Shown here piece by piece: positions 18,451 through 27,405 of a stretch of 64,000 nt of DNA. Under the pieces are notes generated by a model that made no database searches, was not told the DNA's origin, and worked only from the letters and a program-made list of their open reading frames with translations. Position 1 is the first letter of the stretch. Every line of letters begins with the position of its first letter. The translations under genes and the position numbers were made by a program. Origin of the DNA: Meishania litoralis (GTDB lineage Bacteria > Bacteroidota > Bacteroidia > Flavobacteriales > Flavobacteriaceae); contig NZ_JBHFPV010000001.1 of assembly GCF_042611095.1 (NCBI RefSeq), forward strand, positions 372,001 through 436,000, written 5' to 3'.

Positions 18451-19431
18451 TCACGGCAGAAAACCCTTTTCGCGCATCCATTGATCGTTGAACATCTTGC
18501 CGACATAGCGGCTGCCGTGATCGTGAAATAGTACGACCACCACATCGTCTTTGGTAAAATGTTGCTGCAACTGCAACACCCCTTTAATGGCTGCTCCTGC
18601 AGAATTACCCAAGAACATGGCCTCTTCCTTGGCCAATCTCTGGGTATAAATAGCCGCATCTTTGTCGGTTACCTTGGTAAAACCGTCGATGATATCAAAA
18701 TTTACATTTTCTGGAAGGATGTCCTCTCCGATGCCCTCGGTGACATAGGGATAGATTTCGTTCTTGTCGAAAATACCGGTTTCATGATATTTTTTAAACA
18801 CAGAACCATAGGTATCGACGCCCCATACCTTGATATCAGGATTTTGTTCCTTTAAATAAGAACCAACCCCGGAAATGGTACCTCCCGTACCCACACCGAC
18901 CACAAAATGCGTGACCTTACCATCGGTCTGTTTCCAAATTTCGGGTCCCGTACTTAAATAATGTGCTTTGGTATTCGATTTGTTGTCATATTGGTTGACG
19001 TACCATGCATTGGGTATTTCATCGGCCAAACGCCGTGCGGTGGAATAATAACTCCTCGGATCGTCAGGTTCAACGTCGGTGGGGCAAACATAGACCTTAC
19101 TGCCCATTGCCTTGAGCACATCTATTTTCTCCTTAGATTGTTTGTCGCTGATGACACAGATCAATTTATAACCTTTTATCGTGGCGGCCAGGGCAAGGCC
19201 CATTCCCGTATTGCCCGAAGTACCCTCGATAATGGTACCACCCGGCTTTAACAACCCTTTTTCTTCGGCATCTTCAATCATTTGCAGGGCCATACGGTCT
19301 TTCACCGAATTACCTGGATTAAAAGTTTCATATTTTGCCAGCACCAGACACGGTAATTCAGCAGTCAACCTGTTCAGTTTGACCAAGGGTGTGTTACCAA
19401 TGGTCTCGAGTATGTTCTTCGCGTATTTCAT
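18451..19431 (-). CDS. PLP-dependent cysteine/cystathionine synthase
   Basis: Fold-type II PLP enzyme of 326 residues. The PLP lysine is Lys44 (NPGNSVKDRMA). EGTSGNTGMGLA is the substrate loop and GVGTGGTISGVG the phosphate-binding loop. It resembles cystathionine beta-synthase-like and cysteine synthase proteins, so it could make cysteine from O-acetylserine or cystathionine from serine and homocysteine. The C-terminus ends at QWMREKGFLP without any CBS regulatory domain. It follows the LolE-like gene by 27 bases and may be in the same transcript, but no functional link is visible. The exact reaction cannot be assigned by sequence alone. Confidence 0.9.
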   Translation of the reverse strand: MKYAKNILETIGNTPLVKLNRLTAELPCLVLAKYETFNPGNSVKDRMALQMIEDAEEKGLLKPGGTIIEGTSGNTGMGLALAATIKGYKLICVISDKQSKEKIDVLKAMGSKVYVCPTDVEPDDPRSYYSTARRLADEIPNAWYVNQYDNKSNTKAHYLSTGPEIWKQTDGKVTHFVVGVGTGGTISGVGSYLKEQNPDIKVWGVDTYGSVFKKYHETGIFDKNEIYPYVTEGIGEDILPENVNFDIIDGFTKVTDKDAAIYTQRLAKEEAMFLGNSAGAAIKGVLQLQQHFTKDDVVVVLFHDHGSRYVGKMFNDQWMREKGFLP

Positions 19432-19458
19432 ATACTTTTCAAAACTAGTAGTTTAAGG

Positions 19459-20700
19459 TCATTCGAATTTCATGGCTTTTACCGGCGTGATCTTCGTAAC
19501 GATATAGGATGGAACCAATAACATCAGTAAGCAAAGTATCAAAACCCCGATATTCAAAAGAACTACGGTGGGCATGGTAATATGTACCGGAATATAATCG
19601 ATGTAATATTCCTCGGGGTTCGGAAACTTGAAAATCTTGAACTTGTTCTGTAACCAGATAAAGCCGAGACCTATCACATTGCCCCATAAAAGGCCGATAG
19701 CGATCAAATACGCGGCATTGTACAAGAAAACCTTACGAATACTCCAATTTGGGGTTCCCAAGGCCTTTAATATGCCTATCATTTGGGTACGTTCCAAGAT
19801 AAGTACCAAAAGTGCGGTGATCATATTGATGCCCCCTACAATGATCATGATACCTATGATTATCGCCACGTTGAAATCAAAAAGACCGATCCACTCGAAA
19901 ATCTTATAATATTTTTGCCTTATGGTCTGCGTATCCAAAGTCGCGACTATTTTTCCGCGAATCTCATTCTCTTTTTGTTGCATAGCATCAAAATCGGTCA
20001 AAAAGACCTCGAATTTACCAATTTGATCATCATCCCATTTGTTCATGCGCTGAATATGGCGGACATCGATGAAAATATAAAGCGCATCGATTTCCTCGAA
20101 ACCACTATCATAAATACCCACTATCTCGAACCTTCGCTGATTGGGCATCTGCGACGCATCTCCATCTTTCAGGAAAAAAGTATTGAAGAAATCTCCTATC
20201 TTTAAGTTCAGGCGATTGGCCGTTAACCCTGAAATAAGTACCTCATTGTTAAGTTCGCCCGAGTATTCCGGAAGCCGCCCTTCAACAATGTATTCTTCAA
20301 ATACCTTCCAATTATAATCGGGTCCAATTCCTTTTGCGATTATTCCCTCGAATGTCTCCTCGGTTCGTATAATCCCAGCTTTTGTCGCTACGGCCTGTAT
20401 ATGCTCGATGCCTTCGACCGAAGTAAAATTGGGGTAAAAGTCCTGTTTCGAAGAAACCGGGGCTACCGACACATCTGAAAAATTATTATCGTAATTGGTA
20501 ATCTGAATATGGCCGTTAAAAGCCGAAACCTTTTCGCGGATCTTCAATTTTAGGCCCTCGCTAGAAGCTATGGCGACCAACATCATGATCAACCCTAAGG
20601 CAATGGCGGCAATCGCTATTTTTATTATTGGGGCGGAAATACTAATTTTATGTTCCTTACCCTTAATAAGCCGCTTGGCTATAAAATATTCTAAATTCAA
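19459..20700 (-). CDS. LolE/LolC-type ABC transporter permease
   Basis: Inner-membrane permease of 413 residues of the lipoprotein-sorting / MacB-FtsX kind. One helix near the N-terminus (IAIAAIALGLIMMLVAIA), a large periplasmic domain, and three C-terminal helices (around residues 270-300, 320-350 and 375-400). The start is TTG at 20700: upstream there is only a stop after a few codons and no ATG. The resulting N-terminus M-N-L-E-Y-F-I-A-K-R-L fits the family. Such proteins move lipoproteins to the outer membrane, which is relevant to the many lipoproteins here. The ATPase partner is not nearby. The start codon is only three bases from the divergent NamZ start. Confidence 0.88.
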   Translation of the reverse strand: MNLEYFIAKRLIKGKEHKISISAPIIKIAIAAIALGLIMMLVAIASSEGLKLKIREKVSAFNGHIQITNYDNNFSDVSVAPVSSKQDFYPNFTSVEGIEHIQAVATKAGIIRTEETFEGIIAKGIGPDYNWKVFEEYIVEGRLPEYSGELNNEVLISGLTANRLNLKIGDFFNTFFLKDGDASQMPNQRRFEIVGIYDSGFEEIDALYIFIDVRHIQRMNKWDDDQIGKFEVFLTDFDAMQQKENEIRGKIVATLDTQTIRQKYYKIFEWIGLFDFNVAIIIGIMIIVGGINMITALLVLILERTQMIGILKALGTPNWSIRKVFLYNAAYLIAIGLLWGNVIGLGFIWLQNKFKIFKFPNPEEYYIDYIPVHITMPTVVLLNIGVLILCLLMLLVPSYIVTKITPVKAMKFE

Positions 20701-20703
20701 ATT

Positions 20704-21942
20704 ATGGCGATTTTATCCGGAATCAAAAATACAGTTTTATTGTGGGTTTTATTGGTCGCGGCCTGTGGAAACCAACCGAAGAAGCCTGAGATCGAAATAG
20801 CGGGCAAGGAACCCGAAATGCAACAGCATGCCAATAAGCCTATTGTGGTTGCGGCAAACCGAACCGATCAATATATACCATTATTGAACGGCAAAAAAAT
20901 CGGGGTAGTGGCCAACCAGACTACGGTCGTCTTCAAGAGCGGCGACAGTTACACCCATTTGGTCGACTCGTTGCTTTCGTTGCAAATGGATGTCAAAAAA
21001 GTCTTTGCCCCTGAACATGGTTTTAGGGGGCAGGCCGATGCGGGCGAAAAAGTTACCGACGGAACGGACCCAAAAACAGGATTGCCGCTGATTTCATTAT
21101 ATGGCAAAAATAGAAAGCCGTCCGCCGAACAATTGGCGGATATAGACGTCGTTCTTTTCGATATTCAAGACGTCGGCGTACGGTTCTATACCTATATCGC
21201 CACATTACAATTGGTCATGGAAGCCTGTGCCGCGCACGGTGTTCCGATAATCGTTTTGGATCGGCCGAATCCGAACGCGCATTATGTTGACGGCCCGACT
21301 ATGGAAATCGAACATTCGGGATTTCTGGGCATGACGCCGATACCCCTCGTCTATGGCATGACCATAGGTGAATATGCCCAAATGATCAATGGTGAAGGCT
21401 GGTTGCGGAGTGAGACCAAGGCAGACTTGACCGTCATACCTCTTGAAAACTGGACGCATGAAAGCGAGTACCATCTACCGATCCGACCGTCGCCGAACCT
21501 ACCCAACGATACCGCCATATACCTATACCCAAGTCTAGGCCTCTTTGAAGGCACCAATATCAATGCCGGACGGGGAACCGAATTTCAATTTCAAAGATAC
21601 GGCGCGCCCTTTCTAGATGCTACGCAATATAATTTTACGTACACCCCCCAACCCAATTTCGGGGCCAAAAACCCAAAGCAAAAAGGTGAACTTTGCTATG
21701 GAAAAGACCTATCGCAAATACCCAGAATGACCGAAGTCTCCTTGATGTGGCTCATCGATGCCTATCAAAATGCCGATGACAAGAAAAAGGTTTTCAACAC
21801 CAGTGGATTCACGAGACACGCCGGTACCGAAAAATTACAACAACTGATCGAGGCCGGTAAAACGGAGGCTGAAATCAAGGCGACCTGGGCAGATGACCTG
21901 AACCGGTTCAAAACCATTAGACAAAAATATCTGAGGTATTAA
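20704..21942 (+). CDS. namZ: DUF1343 exo-beta-N-acetylmuramidase (NamZ-like) lipoprotein
   Basis: Lipoprotein of 412 residues (lipobox LVAAC). The rest matches DUF1343, the family that includes the exo-acting N-acetylmuramidase NamZ (GH171): KKIGVVANQT, FAPEHGFRGQADAGEKV, LYGKNRKPSAEQL and DIQDVGVRFYTYI. It would release N-acetylmuramic acid from the non-reducing ends of peptidoglycan fragments during cell-wall recycling. The ATG at 20704 lies three bases from the divergent LolE start, so any promoter must be inside the neighbouring gene. Its stop codon overlaps that of the sterol desaturase gene on the other strand. Confidence 0.9.
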   Translation: MAILSGIKNTVLLWVLLVAACGNQPKKPEIEIAGKEPEMQQHANKPIVVAANRTDQYIPLLNGKKIGVVANQTTVVFKSGDSYTHLVDSLLSLQMDVKKVFAPEHGFRGQADAGEKVTDGTDPKTGLPLISLYGKNRKPSAEQLADIDVVLFDIQDVGVRFYTYIATLQLVMEACAAHGVPIIVLDRPNPNAHYVDGPTMEIEHSGFLGMTPIPLVYGMTIGEYAQMINGEGWLRSETKADLTVIPLENWTHESEYHLPIRPSPNLPNDTAIYLYPSLGLFEGTNINAGRGTEFQFQRYGAPFLDATQYNFTYTPQPNFGAKNPKQKGELCYGKDLSQIPRMTEVSLMWLIDAYQNADDKKKVFNTSGFTRHAGTEKLQQLIEAGKTEAEIKATWADDLNRFKTIRQKYLRY

Positions 21943-22781
21943 ACATCTTTTTGAAATCCACCGGTAGGCTTCCTATATTTATGAAAAGGCTGTTTCAATA
22001 GTTCGAGTAGATTACCGTTCTTTACCTCATCAGGAAAAGTATCGACTCCATAGACAATAACCTTCGTGTCCAACTTCATGAAGGTGCCCAACATCCTGTC
22101 CCAAATGGAAAAAATATTACCATAGTTCGAGTCGGTATAGGGCAACATATAATGATGGTGCACTTTATGCATATCGGGCGAAACGATGATCCAACTTAAG
22201 ATATCATCCACCTTTTTGGGCAGTTTTATATTGGCATGCCCGAACTGAGTGGCAACCAATGACAGTGACTGGTACAACATGACAACGCCCATCGGTGCCC
22301 CGACAATAAAAACCCCGAAGAGGGTAAAGGCATACCTGATAAAGCTTTCAAAAGGATGGTGCCTGTTGGCCGTCGTGGTATCGACCTTATGATCGGTGTG
22401 GTGGACCAAATGGATCATCCAAAGGGGCTTTATATTATGTTCGACAAAATGGGGAAGATAGGCCCCAAAAAAATCAAGCAGCATAACCCCAAGAACGACA
22501 TAGGCCCATAAGGGCATGTCAGAAAACCAATTGATGATCCCAAAATCTTCGGCCATTACCCAATCGCTTGTTTTCAGCAACAGAAAAGCCAATACAAAAT
22601 TGATCAATACCGTGGTGAACGTAAAGAAAAGATTCGGCCAGGCATGTTTCCATTTTTTGTAGTCGAATTTATAAAGCGGTACGAGGCCTTCCAAAATCCA
22701 AAAAAAAGTGAGTCCGCCGACAAGTATCAAACTTCGGTGGGCCGATGGAATGTTTTCAAAATAGTGCAAGATGCTTTCCAT
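21939..22781 (-). CDS. Sterol desaturase / fatty-acid hydroxylase family protein
   Basis: Membrane-bound di-iron protein of 280 residues. Four or so hydrophobic segments surround the histidine clusters HLVHHTDH, NRHHPFES and HKVHHHYM, which would hold the two irons. Members hydroxylate or desaturate fatty acids, sterols or carotenoids. The stop codon overlaps that of namZ by four bases (convergent), so there is no room for an ordinary terminator. A perfect palindrome lies 23 bases upstream of its start and may control it. Substrate unknown. Confidence 0.9.
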   Translation of the reverse strand: MESILHYFENIPSAHRSLILVGGLTFFWILEGLVPLYKFDYKKWKHAWPNLFFTFTTVLINFVLAFLLLKTSDWVMAEDFGIINWFSDMPLWAYVVLGVMLLDFFGAYLPHFVEHNIKPLWMIHLVHHTDHKVDTTTANRHHPFESFIRYAFTLFGVFIVGAPMGVVMLYQSLSLVATQFGHANIKLPKKVDDILSWIIVSPDMHKVHHHYMLPYTDSNYGNIFSIWDRMLGTFMKLDTKVIVYGVDTFPDEVKNGNLLELLKQPFHKYRKPTGGFQKDV

Positions 22782-22803
22782 GTCTTAAAAATAAGAAATT
22801 GAT

Positions 22804-22822
22804 TGTTCAATAGAATTGAACA
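22804..22822. promoter_or_regulatory. Perfect 8-bp inverted repeat upstream of the desaturase gene
   Basis: TGTTCAAT, a three-base centre, then ATTGAACA: a perfect palindrome of 19 bases. It lies 23 bases ahead of the desaturase start and behind the YkgJ gene on the same strand. It could be an operator, or a weak terminator for the YkgJ transcript, since a T-rich stretch follows on the minus strand. Confidence 0.45.
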
Positions 22823-22867
22823 CCTAGAGGTTTTTATTCTTTGGAGACCGTATTGCCGCACCACCCG

Positions 22868-23359
22868 TTAACCTATTCTTTTCTTCATTTGTTCAACGAT
22901 ATTGAAAGCCGGTGGACAGATAGATACATTTTTAATCGTCAAATCACCGATCTGATGAAACTTTTTTCGATCCGTGTGCGGAAATTCGCGACAGGCCTTC
23001 GGCCTTACATCATAGATGGAACAAAAATTGTCGTTTCCCAAAAAAGTACACGGCACTTCTTGCAAAACGTAGTCATTGTCCTCATCGATTCTCAGGTAAG
23101 TATCTATGAACTGTTGCTGTTTTAAGCGAAGGTGCTTCGAAATGCGGTCGATATCGGCATTGGTGAAAAGTGGCCCCGTAGTTTTACAGCAATTGGCACA
23201 TTGCAAACAATCGATATCTTGAAATTCGGCATCATGGAGTTCCTGCATTAGATAATCCAAGTCTTTCGGGACTTTCTTTTTGAGCCTGTTAAAAAACTTC
23301 CGGTTCTCGGCATATTTTTCCTTGGCCCGAGTCGGTAATTGTTTTAAAATTTCATCCAT
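22868..23359 (-). CDS. YkgJ-family cysteine-cluster protein
   Basis: 163 residues with the YkgJ / zinc- or iron-chelating pattern: CLQCANCC near residue 55, then CTFL, CSIY and KACREFPH. Eight cysteines are arranged as in this family, thought to bind a metal cluster; function is unknown in general. No signal peptide, so cytoplasmic. It lies upstream of the sterol desaturase gene on the same strand. Divergent from the methyltransferase gene, with about 80 bases between the starts. Confidence 0.86.
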   Translation of the reverse strand: MDEILKQLPTRAKEKYAENRKFFNRLKKKVPKDLDYLMQELHDAEFQDIDCLQCANCCKTTGPLFTNADIDRISKHLRLKQQQFIDTYLRIDEDNDYVLQEVPCTFLGNDNFCSIYDVRPKACREFPHTDRKKFHQIGDLTIKNVSICPPAFNIVEQMKKRIG

Positions 23360-23394
23360 TTGAAATCATTAATGTATCAAAACTAGGCAACAAA

Positions 23395-23422
23395 TTGATA
23401 AAAGAGGCATTTTTGTACTTTG
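23395..23422 (+). promoter_or_regulatory. Candidate promoter of the methyltransferase gene
   Basis: TTG at 23395-23397, 18 bases of spacing, and TACTTTG at 23416-23422, 18 bases ahead of the ATG at 23441. This is a good fit to the Bacteroidota TTG / TAnnTTTG pattern with one base fewer inside the -7 box. Confidence 0.42.
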
Positions 23423-23440
23423 AAACGCAATGTACCCGAT

Positions 23441-24145
23441 ATGGATATTATGGGAATGGCCCTATTGGATTACCAGAATGGAAAATATACCGAAGATATC
23501 ATAACGTACTCTTCGCTCGATGAGCAAGATATAATTCCGTTACCTCACTTTTTTAGGAGATTTCATGAAATGCCGGCCATAGAACAAAAAGCATTGAAAT
23601 TATGTCGGGGAACCATTTTGGATATTGGTTGTGGTGCAGGAAGCCATAGCCTTTACCTACAAGAAGAAAATTTTGAAGTCACTGCTTTGGACAATTCCAA
23701 AGGTGCCATTGAAACGTGTAGGCAGCGCGGAATACGAAATGTACATTTAGAAAATTTTTATGATTTTAAAGGGGAGCGTTTCGACACGGTACTTTTATTG
23801 ATGAACGGGCTTGGCCTTGCCGAAAAGCTCGATCGCTTAGATCGTTTCCTATCCCATATAAAAACCTTGATAAATCAAAACGGGCAAGTAATCGTCGATT
23901 CGAGCGACATAATTTATATGTTCGATGAAGATGAAGATGGTGGAAGATGGTTACCCGATACCAAAGGTTATTATGGCGAGGTAGAATTTGTCATGGAATA
24001 TAAAGGCGAAAAAAGCGATCCGTTTTGGTGGTTATATTGTGATTTTAATACCTTAGAGCGCGCCGCGACCGCCAACGCCCTGAACTGTGAATTGATAATA
24101 CAGGGCGAACATTATGATTATTTGGCGCGATTGACGCCTAAATAA
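23441..24145 (+). CDS. Class I SAM-dependent methyltransferase
   Basis: 234 residues from the ATG at 23441; a TTG seven codons earlier sits inside the promoter -7 box and is rejected. The SAM-binding motif I is LDIGCGAGSHSLYL, motif II region is VTALDNSKGAIE, and LLLMNGLGLAEKL is the later strand. No domain gives the substrate. It follows a promoter-like element and stands alone between YkgJ (divergent) and the metzincin lipoprotein gene. Assigned confidently to the fold, not to a reaction. Confidence 0.88.
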   Translation: MDIMGMALLDYQNGKYTEDIITYSSLDEQDIIPLPHFFRRFHEMPAIEQKALKLCRGTILDIGCGAGSHSLYLQEENFEVTALDNSKGAIETCRQRGIRNVHLENFYDFKGERFDTVLLLMNGLGLAEKLDRLDRFLSHIKTLINQNGQVIVDSSDIIYMFDEDEDGGRWLPDTKGYYGEVEFVMEYKGEKSDPFWWLYCDFNTLERAATANALNCELIIQGEHYDYLARLTPK

Positions 24146-24169
24146 TACTAGTAGGCATGCTTTTTGCGT

Positions 24170-24177
24170 TATCTTTT
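24170..24177 (+). promoter_or_regulatory. Candidate -7 box of the metzincin gene
   Basis: TATCTTTT matches TAnnTTTG except for the last base and lies 15 bases before the ATG at 24193. No TTG at the expected upstream distance was found, so this is weak. Confidence 0.3.
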
Positions 24178-24192
24178 TAAAATTGCCTCCAA

Positions 24193-25089
24193 ATGAAAAA
24201 CTATGTTATAGCATCGCTGATCATGTGCTTTGGGCTATTGGCCGGCTGTTCAAAAAATAGTACCGATACCGAAAAAGAGATTCCTGTTGATAAGTCTGCC
24301 AATTTGTTGGGCACGGGTGATTCGGCAGCAGATATACTTTCAAACGATCGTTTCGACAAACTGCTCATCGAAGTCGGCCATGTAGCTGGTTTCAAACCTA
24401 CCCCATCGACGATGGATGCTTTTGTCAATTTCATTAAGAGATATACGTTCAAGCAAAATATAGAAATCGTTTATAATGAATTGGAATCGCCCGGCGAAGA
24501 GACCCTTACCCTACAAGAGATTGCCGACCTTGAAAGCGACAATAGAACCGTTTACAATTCGGGCAATACTTTGGCCATGTACATTTATTTTGCCGATGCC
24601 CCCTCTGACGATGATGACGAGAATGAAGAACTTGTGACCTTGGGTGCCGTCTATCGAAATACTTCTATGGTGATTCATGAAGTCACCGTTAGAGAGCTTG
24701 CCGGTCAAAGCCCTATTATTTCAAATGCCGATGTCGAGATCGCCACGCTGAACCATGAATTCGGTCACTTGTTCGGTCTTGTAAATTTAGGTTCGCCATC
24801 GGTTAATGATCACGAAGGCACTACTCTAGATAACAATGGCAATGAAATTGGCAATAATCATTGTACCGTTGAAGGATGCCTCATGCGAGCTGAACTGCAA
24901 CTCGGCACTTCGGGCAAAACAGCCCCTTCCGCTAAGAACATAGATCCTGTCGGACCCCATTCTTCATGCTCGCTCTCAGGTAGCAGTGTACTTCAAATGT
25001 TGCAAAACAAGGCATCAAAGGGAGCTGTGGCGGCGCCGGGTCTCGACAACGAGTGTATTTTAGATTTGCAGGCTAATGGCGGAAGATAG
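24193..25089 (+). CDS. Metzincin-type zinc metalloprotease lipoprotein
   Basis: Lipoprotein of 298 residues (lipobox LLAGC, Cys19). The zinc site is HEFGHLFGLVN (His188, Glu189, His192), with His207 in SVNDHEG as a likely third ligand and a Met-turn candidate in GCLMRAEL. This fits metzincins with an extended spacing between the second and third ligands. The N-terminal 100 residues look like a small prodomain. An acidic run (DDDDENEE) lies in the middle. It would act outside the cytoplasm on proteins; target unknown. A plus-strand terminator overlaps its stop codon. Confidence 0.75.
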   Translation: MKNYVIASLIMCFGLLAGCSKNSTDTEKEIPVDKSANLLGTGDSAADILSNDRFDKLLIEVGHVAGFKPTPSTMDAFVNFIKRYTFKQNIEIVYNELESPGEETLTLQEIADLESDNRTVYNSGNTLAMYIYFADAPSDDDDENEELVTLGAVYRNTSMVIHEVTVRELAGQSPIISNADVEIATLNHEFGHLFGLVNLGSPSVNDHEGTTLDNNGNEIGNNHCTVEGCLMRAELQLGTSGKTAPSAKNIDPVGPHSSCSLSGSSVLQMLQNKASKGAVAAPGLDNECILDLQANGGR

Positions 25090-25104
25090 GTTTTCGCCAT
25101 TTTT
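25077..25104 (+). terminator. Rho-independent terminator of the metzincin gene
   Basis: Stem TGGCGGAA (25077-25084) with TTTTCGCCA (25091-25099), one G-U pair, seven-base loop, then a T-run (25100-25104). The stop codon at 25087-25089 lies in the loop. It separates this gene from the convergent queE. Confidence 0.5.
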
Positions 25105-25110
25105 CAAAAA

Positions 25111-25743
25111 CTACGGAATATTGAGGTATTTATGGGTCTGCAACGAAACTTTCCATTTCGGGTTTTGCATCACGTAATCAACGATCAAAGGGATGACCTT
25201 TTCGCGCATGCTCCATTCGGGCTGTAGGTACAAAATGCAGTCCTCGCCGACTTTTGCGGCCTCTTCTTCGGCGAAAATCAAATCATGTCTGTTGTAAACG
25301 ATGATTTTAAGCTCGTGCGCTTTTTTATATATTTCAGTTTTGGGCAGTTTGTTCTTTTTCGGGGAAAGACAGATCCAGTCCCATTTGCCGGTGAGTGGAT
25401 AAGCACCGGAAGTTTCGATATGGGTATGTAATTGCTTCGCCTTGAGCGCATCGGTCAAGGGATCCATATTCCACATCAAGGGCTCTCCACCCGTAACAAC
25501 AATGGTATTCGAGTATTTTGAGGCGTTTTCGACAATTTGCACTATTTCTGTAGGAGGGTGTGTCTCCGCGTTCCAACTTTCCTTCACATCGCACCAGTGA
25601 CACCCTACGTCGCATCCGCCCACACGAATAAAGTAGGCGGCCGTACCTTTATGGAACCCTTCTCCCTGGATCGTGTAGAATTCTTCCATCAAGGGCAACA
25701 TTTCCCCTTTATCCACCAAAATCAGTACCTCATCTTTGACCAT
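25111..25743 (-). CDS. queE: 7-carboxy-7-deazaguanine synthase QueE
   Basis: Radical SAM enzyme making 7-carboxy-7-deazaguanine for queuosine and other 7-deazapurines. 210 residues from the ATG at 25743; an in-frame start 23 codons further upstream only adds a poorly matching stretch. EEFYTIQGEGFH starts the conserved part, the [4Fe-4S] ligands are Cys44, Cys48 and Cys51 (GGCDVGCHWCD, CX3CX2C), and VVTGGEPLMWN follows. The other queuosine genes (queC, queD, queF) are not in this window. Divergent from the HerA-like gene. Confidence 0.93.
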   Translation of the reverse strand: MVKDEVLILVDKGEMLPLMEEFYTIQGEGFHKGTAAYFIRVGGCDVGCHWCDVKESWNAETHPPTEIVQIVENASKYSNTIVVTGGEPLMWNMDPLTDALKAKQLHTHIETSGAYPLTGKWDWICLSPKKNKLPKTEIYKKAHELKIIVYNRHDLIFAEEEAAKVGEDCILYLQPEWSMREKVIPLIVDYVMQNPKWKVSLQTHKYLNIP

Positions 25744-25894
25744 TGGGCAAAGATAGGTGCTGAAGGGCACAAAATTCAAAATGGCAACATCAATTTCACC
25801 ATATGGGGGCACCTCGTGGCATTTATACGAAACAAACCGTGGTCTGGAACGATATACTCGTAAAAATCCCTATTTTTAATCCAAATTTGTTTCA

Positions 25895-27400
25895 ATGAGT
25901 GCCCAAGAAGAGTTTTTTGCCCATATCGAAAAGGGGTATACCACCAAAGGAGATTTTATCACATTAGGCGCTGCCATGCTTAACCAAGAGGCCGTCACCA
26001 ATGCTTTTGTAAAGATTCCATTGAAGACCTTGAACCGTCATGGCCTTATTGCAGGGGCCACAGGAACAGGAAAAACGAAGTCTTTACAGGTACTTGCGGA
26101 AAATTTGTCGGAAAAGGGAATACCTGTATTATTGATGGATTTAAAAGGAGACTTGAGCGGAATAGCCGAACCAAGTCCGGGACACCCAAAAATCGATGAG
26201 CGGCACGCGAAGATCGGGCTTCCGTTCGAACCCAAAAGTTTTCCTGTCGAAATTCTTTCCCTGTCTGAACAGGATGGCGTAAAACTTCGGGCCACGGTAT
26301 CAGAATTCGGGCCGGTACTGTTATCGCGAATTCTTGATCTGACCGAAACCCAAGAGGGCATTGTGGCCGTGGTTTTCAAATATTGCGACGATAATAAGCT
26401 ACCCCTGTTGGATCTGAAGGATTTTAAAAAAGTGCTGCAATATGCAACGGGTACTGGCAAAAAAGAATTCCAAAAGGATTATGGCCGAATTTCAACCAGC
26501 TCGACCGGAACCATTCTTCGTAAAATCATAGAGCTAGAACAGCAGGGAGCCGATCTATTCTTTGGCGAAAAGTCTTTTGAGGTTGACGACTTGACACAAA
26601 TCGACGAAAATGGCAGGGGATATATAAACATACTACGCCTGACCGATATTCAAGATAGGCCCAAACTATTTTCAACATTCATGCTTAGTTTATTGGCTGA
26701 AATCTACGCCACTTTTCCGGAGCAAGGAGACAGCGACAAACCAGAATTGATTCTTTTTATAGATGAGGCTCACCTTATTTTCAACGAGGCCTCAAAAGCC
26801 TTGTTGGACCAGATCGAGAGCATCGTCAAATTGATTCGTTCAAAAGGTATCGGCCTATATTTTGTAACGCAGAACCCTACCGATGTGCCGAATGCCGTTC
26901 TCGCCCAATTGGGGTTGAAAGTGCAGCATGCCCTACGGGCCTTTACCGCACGTGACCGCAAGGCCATTAAATTGACCGCCGAGAATTATCCGTTATCGGA
27001 TTATTATGATACCAAAGAGATACTGACTTCGTTGGGAATCGGTGAGGCTCTTGTGTCGGCCTTGGACGAAAAAGGAAGGCCCACACCTTTGGCAGCCACA
27101 CTGATGCGCGCACCGATGAGCCGAATGGATGTTTTGACCGAAAGTGAGTTGAAATCGGTCATCAAAAATTCGAAACTGGTCAAAAAGTACGGTGAGGTCA
27201 TCGATCGCGAAAGTGCATACGAAATTTTAAACGAAAAGATAGAAAAGGCAGAAAAACAGGCCGAAAGAGAAAGTAACCGAACAACCACAAGAAGCACCTC
27301 GAGTCGAAGAAGCACGAGACAAAATCCTGTTATAAAAGTATTGACCAGTGCCACTTTCATAAGGGGGGTACTTGGCGTACTAAAAAAAGTGATTCGTTAG
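25895..27400 (+). CDS. HerA-like ATPase (DUF853)
   Basis: Cytoplasmic ATPase of 501 residues. Walker A is GATGTGKTKS near residue 55, Walker B is LILFIDEAHLIF, and the middle contains QNPTDVPNAVLAQLG typical of DUF853 / HerA C-terminal-like helicases. The C-terminus has a lysine/glutamate helix and a serine/threonine/arginine-rich tail (TTTRSTSSRRSTR) before a hydrophobic end. HerA proteins move along DNA with a nuclease, but this subfamily often stands alone, as here; partner and role unknown. A small lipoprotein gene begins five bases after its stop. Confidence 0.88.
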   Translation: MSAQEEFFAHIEKGYTTKGDFITLGAAMLNQEAVTNAFVKIPLKTLNRHGLIAGATGTGKTKSLQVLAENLSEKGIPVLLMDLKGDLSGIAEPSPGHPKIDERHAKIGLPFEPKSFPVEILSLSEQDGVKLRATVSEFGPVLLSRILDLTETQEGIVAVVFKYCDDNKLPLLDLKDFKKVLQYATGTGKKEFQKDYGRISTSSTGTILRKIIELEQQGADLFFGEKSFEVDDLTQIDENGRGYINILRLTDIQDRPKLFSTFMLSLLAEIYATFPEQGDSDKPELILFIDEAHLIFNEASKALLDQIESIVKLIRSKGIGLYFVTQNPTDVPNAVLAQLGLKVQHALRAFTARDRKAIKLTAENYPLSDYYDTKEILTSLGIGEALVSALDEKGRPTPLAATLMRAPMSRMDVLTESELKSVIKNSKLVKKYGEVIDRESAYEILNEKIEKAEKQAERESNRTTTRSTSSRRSTRQNPVIKVLTSATFIRGVLGVLKKVIR

Positions 27401-27405
27401 GAAAT

